Positions 12,553-23,463 of a DNA stretch of 64,000 nucleotides are shown here, piece by piece. Source of the stretch: Prunella strophiata. Its lineage: Eukaryota; Chordata; Aves; Passeriformes; Prunellidae. The translations under genes and the position numbers were made by a program. Each line of letters opens with the position of its first letter. The first letter of the stretch is position 1. The stretch spans positions 57,785,551 to 57,849,550 of the forward strand of contig JAZBQD010000030.1 of assembly GCA_036583965.1 (NCBI GenBank), written 5' to 3'. The notes below the pieces were generated by a model. It saw only the letters and a list, made by a program, of their open reading frames with translations. It was not told where the DNA came from and did no database searches.

Positions 12553-14299
12553 AACAAAAAACAAAACAATGAGGAAAGAATTAGGCAAAGGATTGGTAGC
12601 TTATAATGATTCTTGAGAAATTTAAGCATTAGGTATACATAAATGAATAACAAGGATTCAAGTATCACTGAGCATTTTCAATAAGAATAACAAAGCATAC
12701 AAATTAGGAAGGAAAAAAACCTGTTTCTGTTAAGAGAAGATGACAACTGCATGTCAAAAGAAAAGAAAGCAGCATAATCCAATCACTTTTCATTTAGTCT
12801 AACAAAATCAAAAGTGCACATGTGAAATTCAGTGTTTCTTTTCTGTTTTTTTGCAAGAATATAATGACAATACATGCATATCACTGCATAATTTTCTTTA
12901 TTTTTCATGAGGATAGGAATAATATTAATGCTTGATTTTCACTGGGGAAGAAAAGGCTCAACATTTAAATATTACTACAAAGTATGAAAATAAAATGCAG
13001 ACAAAATAAAAAAAAAATTCAGCAGTACTTTGTGTATGAAAAGACACATCTGGAGGAAACAGGTTGCATTAATTCACCTGATGATAGCAGCCTAATGGTC
13101 TGAAAACTGATTTTTTTTTTAAATCTTATAGTGCAATTTTTGAGGCAACAATGCATATATAAGGTAACTTCTATGTTTAGGTAATTAGATGGCCAGCTCC
13201 CTGATTAGAGCTTTATTTCAGTTTTGCCCCTCAAGACAGTTTGGTATTCAATGCTCTTTGGAAACTGGGCTATGAAATTACAAAATGTTTGGGTGGCTTT
13301 CCAGATTGGTCTTTCCTAGCTGATATGATTTCAACTTTGGGGAAAGTTCAGTTTTATTTGAAAAGATAGATCAATTTGTTAGAATGTCATAGTCCAGCTT
13401 TCATCTGGTCATCAGAGGAAGGTATAAGGAAAAATGGTGAGTGTCCCAATCCAGAAACAGAATCAATATGCAAACATCAAAATATCATTAATTCCTTCTG
13501 ACACAAATAAATTCACTTACTATAGTATGAATTCCAGAATTTTCAATTTCTTTTGGGAATTTAAACCAAGAAAAAAGGGGTTGTTAGTGAAAATGTGATC
13601 TGGATTCAGAGCAAAAGATATCTAACACGTTTAGACAATAAAAGTTTGAGAAATATGCAAAACATATATTTTACTTCTGTACAGAAATTAGTTTAAAAAT
13701 ATTGGTCCAAACCAGCTGATTGATTGATTGAAATAGTCTAAATCACCACTATAACAGTAAAACCATCATTCTTATAGAAAACCTACAGAGAAACAGAAAA
13801 TGCACTGGAAATTTTCAGTAAAATATTGAAAGATAACTTTAAATGTAAAGATAAAATATCCATACTTGCTTAAAAAATGAATTTTATTAAAACTAAACTC
13901 TAAGAGAAAATATATTGAGTACATTTCCACAGATAGCTCAATAGATTTCCAATGAACAAGATACCATATTTTAATTCCTTCTGCTGAGAAACTGAGTGTG
14001 GTCAATTAATTACAGGTTTCTGTTGCACAGGCTATATCAATAAATGTTGATGGCAACTTTCTTTTTCTTTCCCATTACATTGCATTGTTGTTTTTTTTTT
14101 TTTTCTTTCCTATATTTTTCTTTTGAAATATAGTAAAACTTGCTTATATGTTTTTCTGCACTCATCTTTTACTAACTCTGTTTTAAAATGATGTAATTTC
14201 TCTTTGAAAATCTAGAACTAAGAGGACTGAAGGTAAAAACTATTAACCATAAGATATGTATTGTTAAGTACAATTTGAGAAATTAGTGATATCAGAAGT
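12553..14299. other. Unique AT-rich intergenic DNA
   Basis: No gene or recognised repeat. The T-rich tract at 14088-14104 and A/T runs at 13009-13018 and 13110-13121 are simple sequence. Confidence 0.55.
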
Positions 14300-15285
14300 C
14301 AAACAGTGGATAAGGAATTGATTGGATGGATGCAGACCAAGTTGTGGTCATTGGTTCTATGTGCCAGGTGGAGGCTGGTGATGGTATCCTTCAACTCTCT
14401 GTCCTGGGGATGATGCTGTTCAATACCTAAACCAATAACACAGACCTGCAGATCAAGTATACCCTCAGCAGGTTTGCAGATGACTCCAAGCTGAGTGGTG
14501 CAGTTGACACAACAGAAGGATGGGATGACATCCTGGACAGACATGGAAAAACTTGAGAAGAGTCTCAAAAGGCTCAACAAGCCCAAGTGCAGATGCTGCA
14601 AATGTGTTGAGGCAATTCCAGATGTGAATACAGACTGGGAGAAGAAGACATTGAGAGCAGTCCTGTGGAAAAGGACTTGGGAATTGTGGATGAAAAGCTG
14701 AACACAAACCAACAAGTCAACAGTGCACATTTACAGCCCAGAAGGTCAGCCACATCCTGGGCTTCATGAAAAGACATAGGAGCTCAGGGAGGCAATCCTT
14801 TCTCTCTAATCTAGTTCCAGGTCTGGGTTCTCCAGCACATGAAAGATGTACACCTGTTAGAGTGGGTCCAGAAGAGGGCCTCAAAGATGATCTGAAGCCT
14901 GCAGAACCTCTCCTGTGAAAAAGACCTTTTTAGGGCCTTTCACTACCTAAAGGGGGATTATAAATAAGGTGTTTTTTTTGTTGTTTTTTTTTTTTTTTTT
15001 TTTTATGGGCAGAAAGTGACAGGACAAAGGGAAATGCCTTGAAGTTGAAAGAGGGCAGGCTTAGATTACATATTAGGAAGAAATTCTTTACTGTGGTGAA
15101 GCACTGGACCAGGTTGCCCAGAGAGGTGTGGCTGTCCCATCTCTGGAAATGTTCAAGGACAGGATGAATGAAACCCTGAGCAACCTGACCTCATGAATGG
15201 CATCTCTGTCCATAGTAAAGGGGCTGGAAACAGATGATCTTTAGGGTCCCTTCCAACCTAAATAATTCTATGATTCTTTTAAACA
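14300..15285 (+). mobile_element. CR1 LINE, 5'-truncated, with internal poly(T) expansion
   Basis: This reads through the last third of the CR1 reverse-transcriptase frame and the 3' end. 'GGTTTGCAGATGACTCCAAG' at about 14470 encodes the FADD(S/T)K region, the conserved F-A-D-D motif of reverse transcriptase. The frame is broken by stops and deletions. The 3' end 'AGGGTCCCTTCCAACCTAAA...ATTCTATGATTCT' closes it at about 15285. Where CR1 normally has a short T5 stretch ('GACTTTTTA...'), this copy has T8-G-TT-G-T21 (14972-15004). From 15005 on, the element lies inside copy 1 of the 950-bp duplication. Confidence 0.9.
14972..15004 (+). repeat. Poly(T) tract inside CR1
   Basis: T8, G, TT, G, then T21 replaces the short T5 site of CR1. 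It forms the left boundary of the 950-bp duplication. Confidence 0.9.
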
Positions 15286-15954
15286 TGACAAATCAGTAAG
15301 TGTTAGAGTAAGCAAATCTTTGTCATACTGATATAGACAAGACTTGAGTTTTATTGCTGGAAAAATATCTATGAGTACCTGTATGCAGTACCAAGGTTAC
15401 AGTGAGCAAGGTGAAGATGATGGACTGTGTTGTTAAAGAAATAGTATATAAATCCAGAAAGGTGGCATATTTGTATACTGCAGTATTTATATGTCACATT
15501 GAGTAGTGTATGTAATGCTGAAATTATAAAGCAAGAAATACTGTGGCTAGGCTTGAAAGTGACAGGTACTAAAGATTTATAAGAGGTTGAAGGAATTGAT
15601 TCTACTTTGATAGACAAAATGTCCTAAATTGTGTTAGTAAATTATGAAGCACAGTGATGAAAAGATCAAAATAGCTTTTGAAAAACATTGAAAATGCATC
15701 TGTATATAAATATATATAATTATATCTATGACCCTGAATGGGATGATATTACTATCTACCAGTTCCAGACAGCTTCTTTTTTACACTGTTTCAATCTCAG
15801 TTCAACCTTAAGAAGTTTTGTTCAGCTATTGATCCACATTGGCCCAAAATGAGAACTAATCAATTTATCTAGCTTGTCTGTTAGAATAGAAGTCTTGCAT
15901 TAGGGTGCAATTCATTTTGTGCTTTTGTTTTTTTTTTTTTTTTTTTTTTTTTTT
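15005..15954 (+). repeat. 950-bp tandem duplication, copy 1
   Basis: The 923-bp sequence 15005-15927 is followed by T27 (15928-15954). It comprises the final 280 bp of the CR1 plus about 640 bp of unique 3' flank. An 82-codon minus-strand frame at 15369-15617 is present in both copies only because the DNA is duplicated, and it has no sign of being coding. Confidence 0.97.
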
Positions 15955-16235
15955 ATGGGCAGAAAGTGACAGGACAAAGGGAAATGCCTTGAAGTTGAAA
16001 GAGGGCAGGCTTAGATTACATATTAGGAAGAAATTCTTTACTGTGGTGAAGCACTGGACCAGGTTGCCCAGAGAGGTGTGGCTGTCCCATCTCTGGAAAT
16101 GTTCAAGGACAGGATGAATGAAACCCTGAGCAACCTGACCTCATGAATGGCATCTCTGTCCATAGTAAAGGGGCTGGAAACAGATGATCTTTAGGGTCCC
16201 TTCCAACCTAAATAATTCTATGATTCTTTTAAACA
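15955..16235 (+). mobile_element. CR1 3' end carried by duplication copy 2
   Basis: Same sequence as 15005-15285. This is a by-product of the tandem duplication and not an independent insertion, because the flank is duplicated with it. Confidence 0.93.
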
Positions 16236-16886
16236 TGACAAATCAGTAAGTGTTAGAGTAAGCAAATCTTTGTCATACTGATATAGACAAGACTTGAGTT
16301 TTATTGCTGGAAAAATATCTATGAGTACCTGTATGCAGTACCAAGGTTACAGTGAACAAGGTGAAGATGATGGACTGTGTTGTTAAAGAAATAGTATATA
16401 AATCCAGAAAGGTGGCACATTTGTATACTGCAGTATTTATATGTCACATTGAGTAGTGTGTGTAATGCTGAAATTATAAAGCAAGAAATACTGTGGCTAG
16501 GCTTGAAAGTGACAGGTACTAAAGATTTATAAGAGGTTGAAGGAATTGATTCTACTTTGATAGACAAAATGTCCTAAATTGTGTTAGTAAATTATGAAGC
16601 ACAGTGATGAAAAGATCAAAATAGCTTTTGAAAAACATTGAAAATGCATCTGTATATAAATATATATAATTATATCTATGACCCTGAATGGGATGATATT
16701 ACTATCTACCAGTTCCAGACAGCTTCTTTTTTACACTGTTTCAATCTCAGTTCAACCTTAAGAAGTTTTGTTCAGCTATTGATCCACATTGGCCCAAAAT
16801 GAGAACTAATCAATTTATCTAGCTTGTCTGTTAGAATAGAAGTCTTGCATTAGGGTGCAATTCATTTTGTGCTTTTGTTTTTTTTT
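15955..16886 (+). repeat. 950-bp tandem duplication, copy 2
   Basis: The 923 bp 15955-16877 match 15005-15927 without indels. The three differences I find are all transitions: G15406/A16356, T15468/C16418 and A15510/G16460. Identity is about 99.7%. The copy ends in T9 (16878-16886), which is probably the original unduplicated flank. The CR1 3' end is therefore present again at 15955-16235 without its 5' part. Confidence 0.97.
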
Positions 16887-18052
16887 GCCTCTATATGTTC
16901 TGTGTAGTGATACCTTATAAGGAGCCAGGAAAGTGACATATGAAATTATATATGCCTTAGTAAAATTTAGCAGACTTATCATGACATAATTTTTGTAGTA
17001 AAGCAGATGATGATATCAGATTAATACAGAATATATGATAAACATAGAAATAATATATAATTAGTTAATGATATCAAAATAGCATTAGAAATATATGCAC
17101 ATCTACAAGTTCTATGAAAAGCCTTATTAACATTAAAACTAAATCATAATCTGCATGAGGGACTCAGATGAAATATTTATTTCAGATGTTTTATTTACAT
17201 AGATGTGTGAAATTCTTTGCTTTTTGAGTAGATCAGTTCATGGAGTGAAAATTAAGGAGTTCTCAAAGTATTACTTCTGGATATACGCATTGGGTGGTTT
17301 TTAGAGCACAGAGTAAAGTAGCACATATATAAAAAGAAACTGCATAAGTTTCAATTTCAGAATTCTTTTATTTTAAGCTATTTCTTTAGATTTTTAAGAC
17401 CTTAGGATTTCTTATTTAATGCTGAGCATTTTAGAACTGCCTTATAACAATATGCATAGTTACAGTGCTATATAACTAAATTATAAATTACCTTTTTTTT
17501 TACTAAAGTAATGGAACATGAAATGCCTGTATTAGAAAGTTTTATGTATTTTTAACTACAAAATGAGAAATCCAGCAAATAAAAGTTGAAAAATGAGAAA
17601 TAGTCTTTCTCCCATAACAGGAAAAAGGAACAGATCCTTGCCCTTCTCATTATTTTTCACTGATGTGACAAGGGCTTAGCCAATGTCTTGAGGGGTAATA
17701 CAATGCAGAAAGAATCCTTGAATATACAGCTGTTGAGTCAATAGAAGCCTCACCTCCTGTCACTAATGAAATTATTGTCTGGAACAAAATTTGTTTTTTC
17801 TTCTTTTTAAAGGGAAGTAACCCACTTCATTGCAGTCACCTTGATCTTCTCTCTTAGCACACAGTGTAGCTGGGTGAAGTCAAGGGCTGACAGGAGCATG
17901 TTTCTTTAGTGACTCCTGTCCTGGAATTTGGGACCAGTGGAAATGACAGTTTCCTAGATCTTGGAGAGCTTCTGCTGTTCTGAATGATCAAAGTGTGGTG
18001 AAATGAGACTGTACACTTCTCTCATATCACCTTTGAACTTCAATGATAAAAG
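16887..18052. other. Unique AT-rich intergenic DNA
   Basis: No gene or recognised mobile element visible. Confidence 0.55.
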
Positions 18053-18310
18053 TTACAGAATCACAGAATTGTTGATTAGGAAAGTACTGCTAGAAGTCAT
18101 CTTGTTTAGCCCTCCTATTCAAGCACCTAGAACTGGGTGCTCAGAACTTGTCTAAACTGATTCTGGCTATCTTCAAAGTAAGAGATTCCACAGACTCTCC
18201 GGACTACCTACATCAGTAAACAGTCACCCTCAAAGTAAAACTGTTTCCTGACATTCCTGAAAAAACATCTCTGTTTCATTTTGTGGCCGTTACCTCTGGC
18301 CCTGTCACTA

Positions 18311-18315
18311 GGCAT
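18311..18315 (+). repeat. Target-site duplication, left (GGCAT)
   Basis: GGCAT directly before the TG of the LTR. An identical GGCAT follows the LTR. Confidence 0.85.
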
Positions 18316-18654
18316 TGTTAACACATGTGGGAGATAATTCAGATTACTGAAGGTAATTTTACCCCCTAAAAGAGTTGCAGCTGTTCTGATTTCTAAGATT
18401 TGGAACAGGTGTGCCCTTAATAGGACACAGGTACCTCCTATAACATTGAGTAATATAAGAGGAGGGACCAACAAGACAGGAAGAGACAGAATTCAGTTAG
18501 TAGTGCTATGGTGAAGAAGAGGGATGAAGTCAGCACTGCTAAGAATGGAACTTGTAAAAAGGTATGGACTTTTTACAGCAACGTAACATTTTGAAACTTG
18601 TTATAACTAGTAACTTTATCTGTGTCGCTAATGACAACCGCACATGACATAACA
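18316..18654. mobile_element. Solo LTR, 339 bp, with 5-bp target-site duplication
   Basis: The insertion starts TGTTAACACATG and ends CATGACATAACA, with the TG...CA ends and short imperfect terminal inversion typical of retroviral LTRs. It is flanked by the direct repeat GGCAT (18311-18315 and 18655-18659), and it splits CR1 exactly where the CR1 text is otherwise continuous. No internal region is present, so it is a solo LTR left by recombination between two LTRs. A 5-bp duplication fits ERVL-type or some class I and II avian elements. Orientation is uncertain: an ATATAAGAGG sequence at about 18450 could be a TATA box on the plus strand, but no clear AATAAA is seen. An 88-codon minus frame at 18208-18474 crosses the CR1/LTR joint and is meaningless. 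Confidence 0.85.
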
Positions 18655-18659
18655 GGCAT
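18655..18659 (+). repeat. Target-site duplication, right (GGCAT)
   Basis: Identical to 18311-18315. CR1 sequence resumes immediately after it. Confidence 0.85.
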
Positions 18660-18724
18660 CACTGAAAAGAGCCTGGTTCTGTCTTTGCAACCTCTTTGAA
18701 AGTATTTATATACATGGATAACAT

Positions 18725-18770
18725 CTTGATGATCTTTAAGGTCTCTTCCAATCCAGTCATTCTGTGAATT
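18725..18770 (+). mobile_element. Short CR1 3' tail nested in opposite-strand CR1
   Basis: CTTGATGATCTTTAAGGTCT through CATTCTGTGAATTCT is the sense-strand 3' terminus of CR1. It interrupts the minus-strand CR1 between its 'TATTTATATACATGGATAAC' and 'CCTTAGCCTTCCCTTCTCCA' segments. It is probably an extremely 5'-truncated insertion. Confidence 0.7.
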
Positions 18771-19365
18771 CTTCCTTAGCCTTCCCTTCTCCAGACTGAA
18801 CTGGCCCAGCCACCTCAGTCTTTCCTAGTATGTGAGCAGCTTCAGTTCTTTCATTCTCTTTGTGGTCCTTCTTTGGGCCCTCTCCAGTATGTTCATGCCT
18901 CCACGGACCTCAGGATCAGACAAGGACTCCAAATGTGACCTCATTAGGACTGAGTAAAGGGGAAGGATCACTCCCTGCTTATTTGTTGACCTGGGCCACT
19001 TGAAATTGGACCAGGTGATCCTTGAATATTAAATCAGGACTTTTATGAGTGCCTCTTCATCCCCAGGCCTTATCCTTTAGGACTCTTCCAGGCATACCTT
19101 TGAGCCAGCCAAAGTCTGCTGTCCTGGATTCCAGGGCTGAGCTTACTCTTCACTCTTCTCCCTGCTCTCAGTATCATCTCATATTCATGGTAACCTAGGT
19201 TTTCAACCTAAACAACCCCAAAAAGCCCCTTCTTTTTTGTGAGCACGATGTGCATCAGGATACCTATTCTTTGGCTCCTGCATCACCTGAGTGGTGATCA
19301 GGAACTGTCAGGAAGCTCCTGGACTGCTACCCCTCTGCTATATTTGAGTATAGTAAAAGGGGGGG

Positions 19366-21139
19366 GGATTGTTTATTTAAATGGTTCTGATACATTTATG
19401 AAGGATGTAACTTTTCTTTGCCTTTAGCAACATTTTTTATAATGAAAAAGTACTTTTGATCCGTTTAGCCTTTTCTTCCAAGACCCACACCTTTGCCTGT
19501 TTGTCATCAGAGTCACTGCAGTAGAGTAAGGGGTTTTCTCTCTTTACTGAACAAGCTATAAAATGTTTCAGATTGGAAAAGGCTTTTCATAGGAAGAAGA
19601 TACGTTGCCAGAAGGTACATCAGGAAACACTAGTGTTAAGTTACTTTGAGTCTTATTACTGCAATAAATTTCTCCTCAGCTTCCCAAGCGAGTGCTTCAT
19701 TCCCGAATATTCCTCCCAGTTCTCTTTTATTCAGAGATCAGCAGAAGTAAATGAGTAAGCCAACTGAAGATCCTAAACTGACAGGCTTAGTCATTGATGC
19801 TAACCTTTATGAACCCTATAGACTCCTCTTTAAATAACAGCTCTTTAAGGAGACATAATCCAAAGTTATGATCCCTTTTAGAAGGGACTATTTACCACAG
19901 ACATTGAAACAAGAGACTCTTTTCTTCAGTATTTGGGATTGTCTTATGCAATACTATTATCTTAGACTGAAAAAAAGTAAATATATTCACCAATTTTATT
20001 ATCAAATGTGTCACCCTGAGTCTCTAAAGTTAGGCTTTTAAATATGTAAATAGAAAGCAAATTAGTTACTGCAACTCCTTTTGGCTCTGGCTGGTTGGAT
20101 TGTCTTGGGACTTTTTATTTGGTTAATGTTTGGGGTTTGTTTTTGTTTGCTTGTTTGTTTTTGCAGGGGTTGGGATTTGAGTTTTGTTTTTTTTTTTATT
20201 ATAGCCTTTTGTATATACAGAATATATAGAATGGTATGCCTATATGTAGAAATCATGTGTCTAGTTTTCAAGCACTCATGTTTAAATGTCTTTTGCATCA
20301 CTCCATTTGAAATAGTCCTCCTTCATTCATGCTTTCTTATAGAATCACAGGTTTTTGCACTTGTCAAATATGACTGCAAGAACAATTATTTTAAGTGAAA
20401 ATATAATATAGATGGATATAAACATGTTCAGAGTTCACATTTAAAATTTTAAAATGCTGTTTAGCTGTATCAAGCAGGAACTAATCTTTAAAGTCAGCAA
20501 AAGAAATTTCATTTAGGTCAGTATCTGCTTCTAAAGAGGTAAATTACTGTTATTTCTCCATAGTTCATTGAAGGGAACAGTATTTCCTACATATAGAAAC
20601 TTTACATATTTGCCATTAACTTAGGTTTTAATAGGACTGTCAAAGTTAGTACATATAAATTTACTCATGAGCTGGAAACGTAAACCTCTAAAACTATATC
20701 TTAAAGTCAAAATATTTTTTGTCTAATCTATAGCTATCCATAATTGACATTCTTCTTTTTACACAAATAAACCAAACTCTCAGCTATGTCTCCCCATCAG
20801 GACATTACACATTTTTTTTTTATTTAACAGCATCTTAGTTTGAGTCAGTGGGTATTTTTGTCCAACGCCATCCTTTGAAATATAGAGGGAGAAATGCCAT
20901 TCCTCTATTAGGGAAACCTGATGATGGTCTATAATTTTATTGGCTTTCTGTGAATACCTGCAGATAGATCCTGAGGTGACATAAAGGTTCTCACGTTCAT
21001 CCCTTTTCCACAGAAATTTTGTTTCAGATTATCTATGCATGCTAAGATTAACTAATCAATTTAAGATGACAATGGAATGGTGGATGTGTTGTCCTCCACA
21101 AAACGGAATAGATCGTGAAAAGTTTCCCCAAAGAATAGC
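19366..21139. other. Unique AT-rich intergenic DNA
   Basis: No gene. A G9 run lies at 19361-19369 and GT-rich simple sequence at 20125-20165. The frame at 20081-20398 reads through the T-rich stretch, and its hydrophobic look comes from base composition. Confidence 0.55.
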
Positions 21140-22203
21140 CACTAGCAGTTCAAAAACTGGGTAAGAATCGAGAGACCAAGGAAACAAGAGAACCTTGTGG
21201 TTGATGTCTGGTACAGGCCAGCTGATTCAGGACTATTGGCAAAGTCTTCTTGTTCTGGCTATAGGAGGTTTTGTGCTCAGAGTCTCTTGTCCTGAGGGAG
21301 AACTTCAACCACACCAACACCTGCTGGGAAAGCACAAGGAGCTATAGGCAGTCCAGAAGAATCCTGGCATGCATGAAGGATAACTTCTTAGGCAAGGTAA
21401 CAGACAGCCCTACCAGAGAGGATGCAGCACTGGACCTGTTGGTTACATTCATACTCAACATAAGTGAGTGTCAAGTCAATCAGTGGTATCAAGTTTGGAG
21501 GCAGTCTGGGCTGTGATGATTATGCACTGGTGGATTTTGCAGACCTGAAGGGTTTGGGCCAATTAGGAGTACTGTCAGGACTTTGAATTTTGGGAAAGCA
21601 AACATCCAACTCTTCCAGGAGTTATTAGCACTGTCTGCTAAACTGCTGTCAGGGCAAAAGAGTTGAACAAAGCTGACAGATTCTAAGGATGCTTTCCATA
21701 GAGTGTAAGAGCTCCCAGCCCCCAGATGCAAGAAATCAGTCAAGGAAACCAAGAGATCACTATGGGTGAGCCAAGCAAGACCTGCTGGTCAAACTAAAGG
21801 GCAAGAAAGGAGGGAAGGTTGAGTGAATTAGGATTATTAATCCTGGAGAAGAGAAGGCTCCAGGGAGACATTGCTGTAATGTTTCAGCAACTAAAGGGGT
21901 CCTATAGAAAAGACAAGGAGAGACTTTTTATCAGGGCCTGAAGACTGTTGAGACAGGACAAGGGATAATGGGTTTTTACTGAATGAGGATCCATTTAGAT
22001 TATATATGAGAAGGAAATTCTTTATAATGAGAAGAGAAAAATACTAGAATAGGTTGCCCAGAGAGGTGGTGGATTTCCCATGCCTGAAAATATTTAAGGG
22101 CTCTTAGCTACCTGATATAGTTGAACCCCTGCTCATTGCCAGGGGTTGTACTAGATGGCCTTTAAAGGTCCCTTCCAACACAAAATATTCTAGGATTCTA
22201 TGG
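21140..22203 (+). mobile_element. CR1 LINE with endonuclease part joined to 3' end
   Basis: From about 21150 the sequence follows the endonuclease part of CR1 ORF2. One frame (21271-21516) keeps the pattern NFNH...CWES, then QSRR.LACMKDNF and PTRED.ALDLL, matching the CR1 endonuclease C-terminal region (DFNHP..CW, QSRRFLE...DNFL, PTR...LLDL). Degraded linker sequence runs to about 21810 ('CTGCTGGTCAAACTAAAGGG'). From about 21836 the text is the 3' part ('ATCCTGGAGAAGAGAAGGCT' to 'CCCTTCCAACACAAAATATT...GATTCTATGG'). The reverse-transcriptase domain between them is gone. Stops and shifts show it is dead. Confidence 0.87.
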
Positions 22204-23463
22204 TTTGATACAGTTTTATAAATTGCTATATATATTTAGTGACAGAGATCCTAACATTAATTGCAATAATCAAATCACTTAGCCAAAATCACTGTAAAGT
22301 TTCAATTTAGCTAAGTTAAAAATTCATCCATAACAGTGATGAATTAATAAATAAATAAAGTCTGAGCTTGCAAGCTGCTTGAATAATGCTGAAACACTAT
22401 GGTGATCTCATAGAAATCATAGAAAAAAAGAAACATTCTGAGAGGAAATAATTATTTTTGTCTTCTGTTCTCTGAACACACTGCCTCATATACAATGTCG
22501 TTCTCTGGGGGTGATTTTTTCTTATTTGTGGCAGACTAAAATGGTCCTGCAATTTTTTATCCAGAGTTCCTTATAAGGGAAAAAAAAAAAGCAATCATTG
22601 AGTTTTCCTCCCAAACTCACCCACCCATTCTCTCTTAATTTTCTACTCTCCATGCAAGCTTTACTTAAAATAATGATGCAGAATAGTTGGTGGAAGAGTC
22701 AGAGTCTACACAGCTTCAGCAACTGTTATTTATCAAGTATAGTCAGAGGAGAAAAGTAAAAAAGTTTTATGCAACTCATTCTTATACTTAAGTACATTTC
22801 TTCCAAAGAGCTTTCTATTTCTACAACCAGGTTGAAAATCCCCTGAGGGAGCTTGCTGAATGAAGTATGTATTTAGTTGAAGGCAGACTGAAGCACTTGT
22901 TTTCCCAGTATTTCCCATTGGTATTGCAAAGACAGAGGAGGAGGAATGTCAGGCTGTGCACTTAATGTTATGCAGAAATCCAAGAAACCAATCCAAGGAA
23001 TGCCATAGTGGTGAGAGATCTGAAAAATCTGAGAAACCCAGCACCAGCCTAGTTTGTAAATATTATTTGTTTTGGATCAAAGCACCTCAAGGTATTGTTT
23101 ATGAAATTTGACACTCTGCTTGGTGTAATGGAATTATATGGATGATACTATAGTTATTTTCTGGTTTACCTACAAGACTTACCCAGGTTCACTTAAGATA
23201 GTTTTGACAGCTATAATAAGGACAGTGGAAGAAGTTGTGGTTTTTTCAACAATAAGTTGTTTCTACTTATGTTTGAAGACATAAGTAGCAAGACATAAAA
23301 TTGATCAACGACATTGAAAAGAGCTCTGAAATGCATAGAAACCAATGGAATGCCTAGAATTAGTGGAAAGTTCTCCTATTCAATACACTGGTGTTGAACT
23401 GCTGGGACAAGTTAGTCACCCCATGAGTTTCCATGAGAAGAGAACAATCTGTCTACAAGCCAT
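22204..23463. other. Unique intergenic DNA
   Basis: No gene. It contains a perfect 10-bp hairpin (CTACTTATGT at 23263-23272, ACATAAGTAG at 23279-23288, 6-base loop). The part from 23380 to 23463 may be diverged CR1 continuous with the next element, but I cannot align it with confidence. Confidence 0.5.

Larger units (their letters stand above)
18053..19345 (-). mobile_element. CR1 LINE (-) with two nested insertions and internal deletion
   Basis: On the minus strand the 3' tail starts at 'ACAGAATCACAGAATTG' (18056-18072). The 3' region runs to 18315, is interrupted by a solo LTR (18316-18654), and resumes at 'CACTGAAAAGAGCCTGG' (18660). It is interrupted again at about 18725-18770, then runs through 'CTTCTCCAGACTGAACTGGC' to about 18980. 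Beyond that, complement sequence to about 19345 matches the endonuclease/linker part of CR1 ORF2, for example the complement of 'CCAGGTGATCCTTGA' and of 'TCCAGGGCTGAG'. The reverse-transcriptase core expected between these parts is missing. The copy is dead and older than both insertions. Confidence 0.85.

Noticed and set aside
14299..14730. 143-codon minus-strand open frame, among the longest in the window
   Set aside because: It is the antisense of the CR1 reverse-transcriptase region. GC-richer repeat sequence gives longer chance frames.
15369..16567. Two almost identical 82-codon minus-strand frames (15369-15617 and 16319-16567) that could suggest a small gene family
   Set aside because: They lie inside the 950-bp tandem duplication and are copied with all flanking DNA. 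There is no start context, domain or codon pattern that suggests coding.
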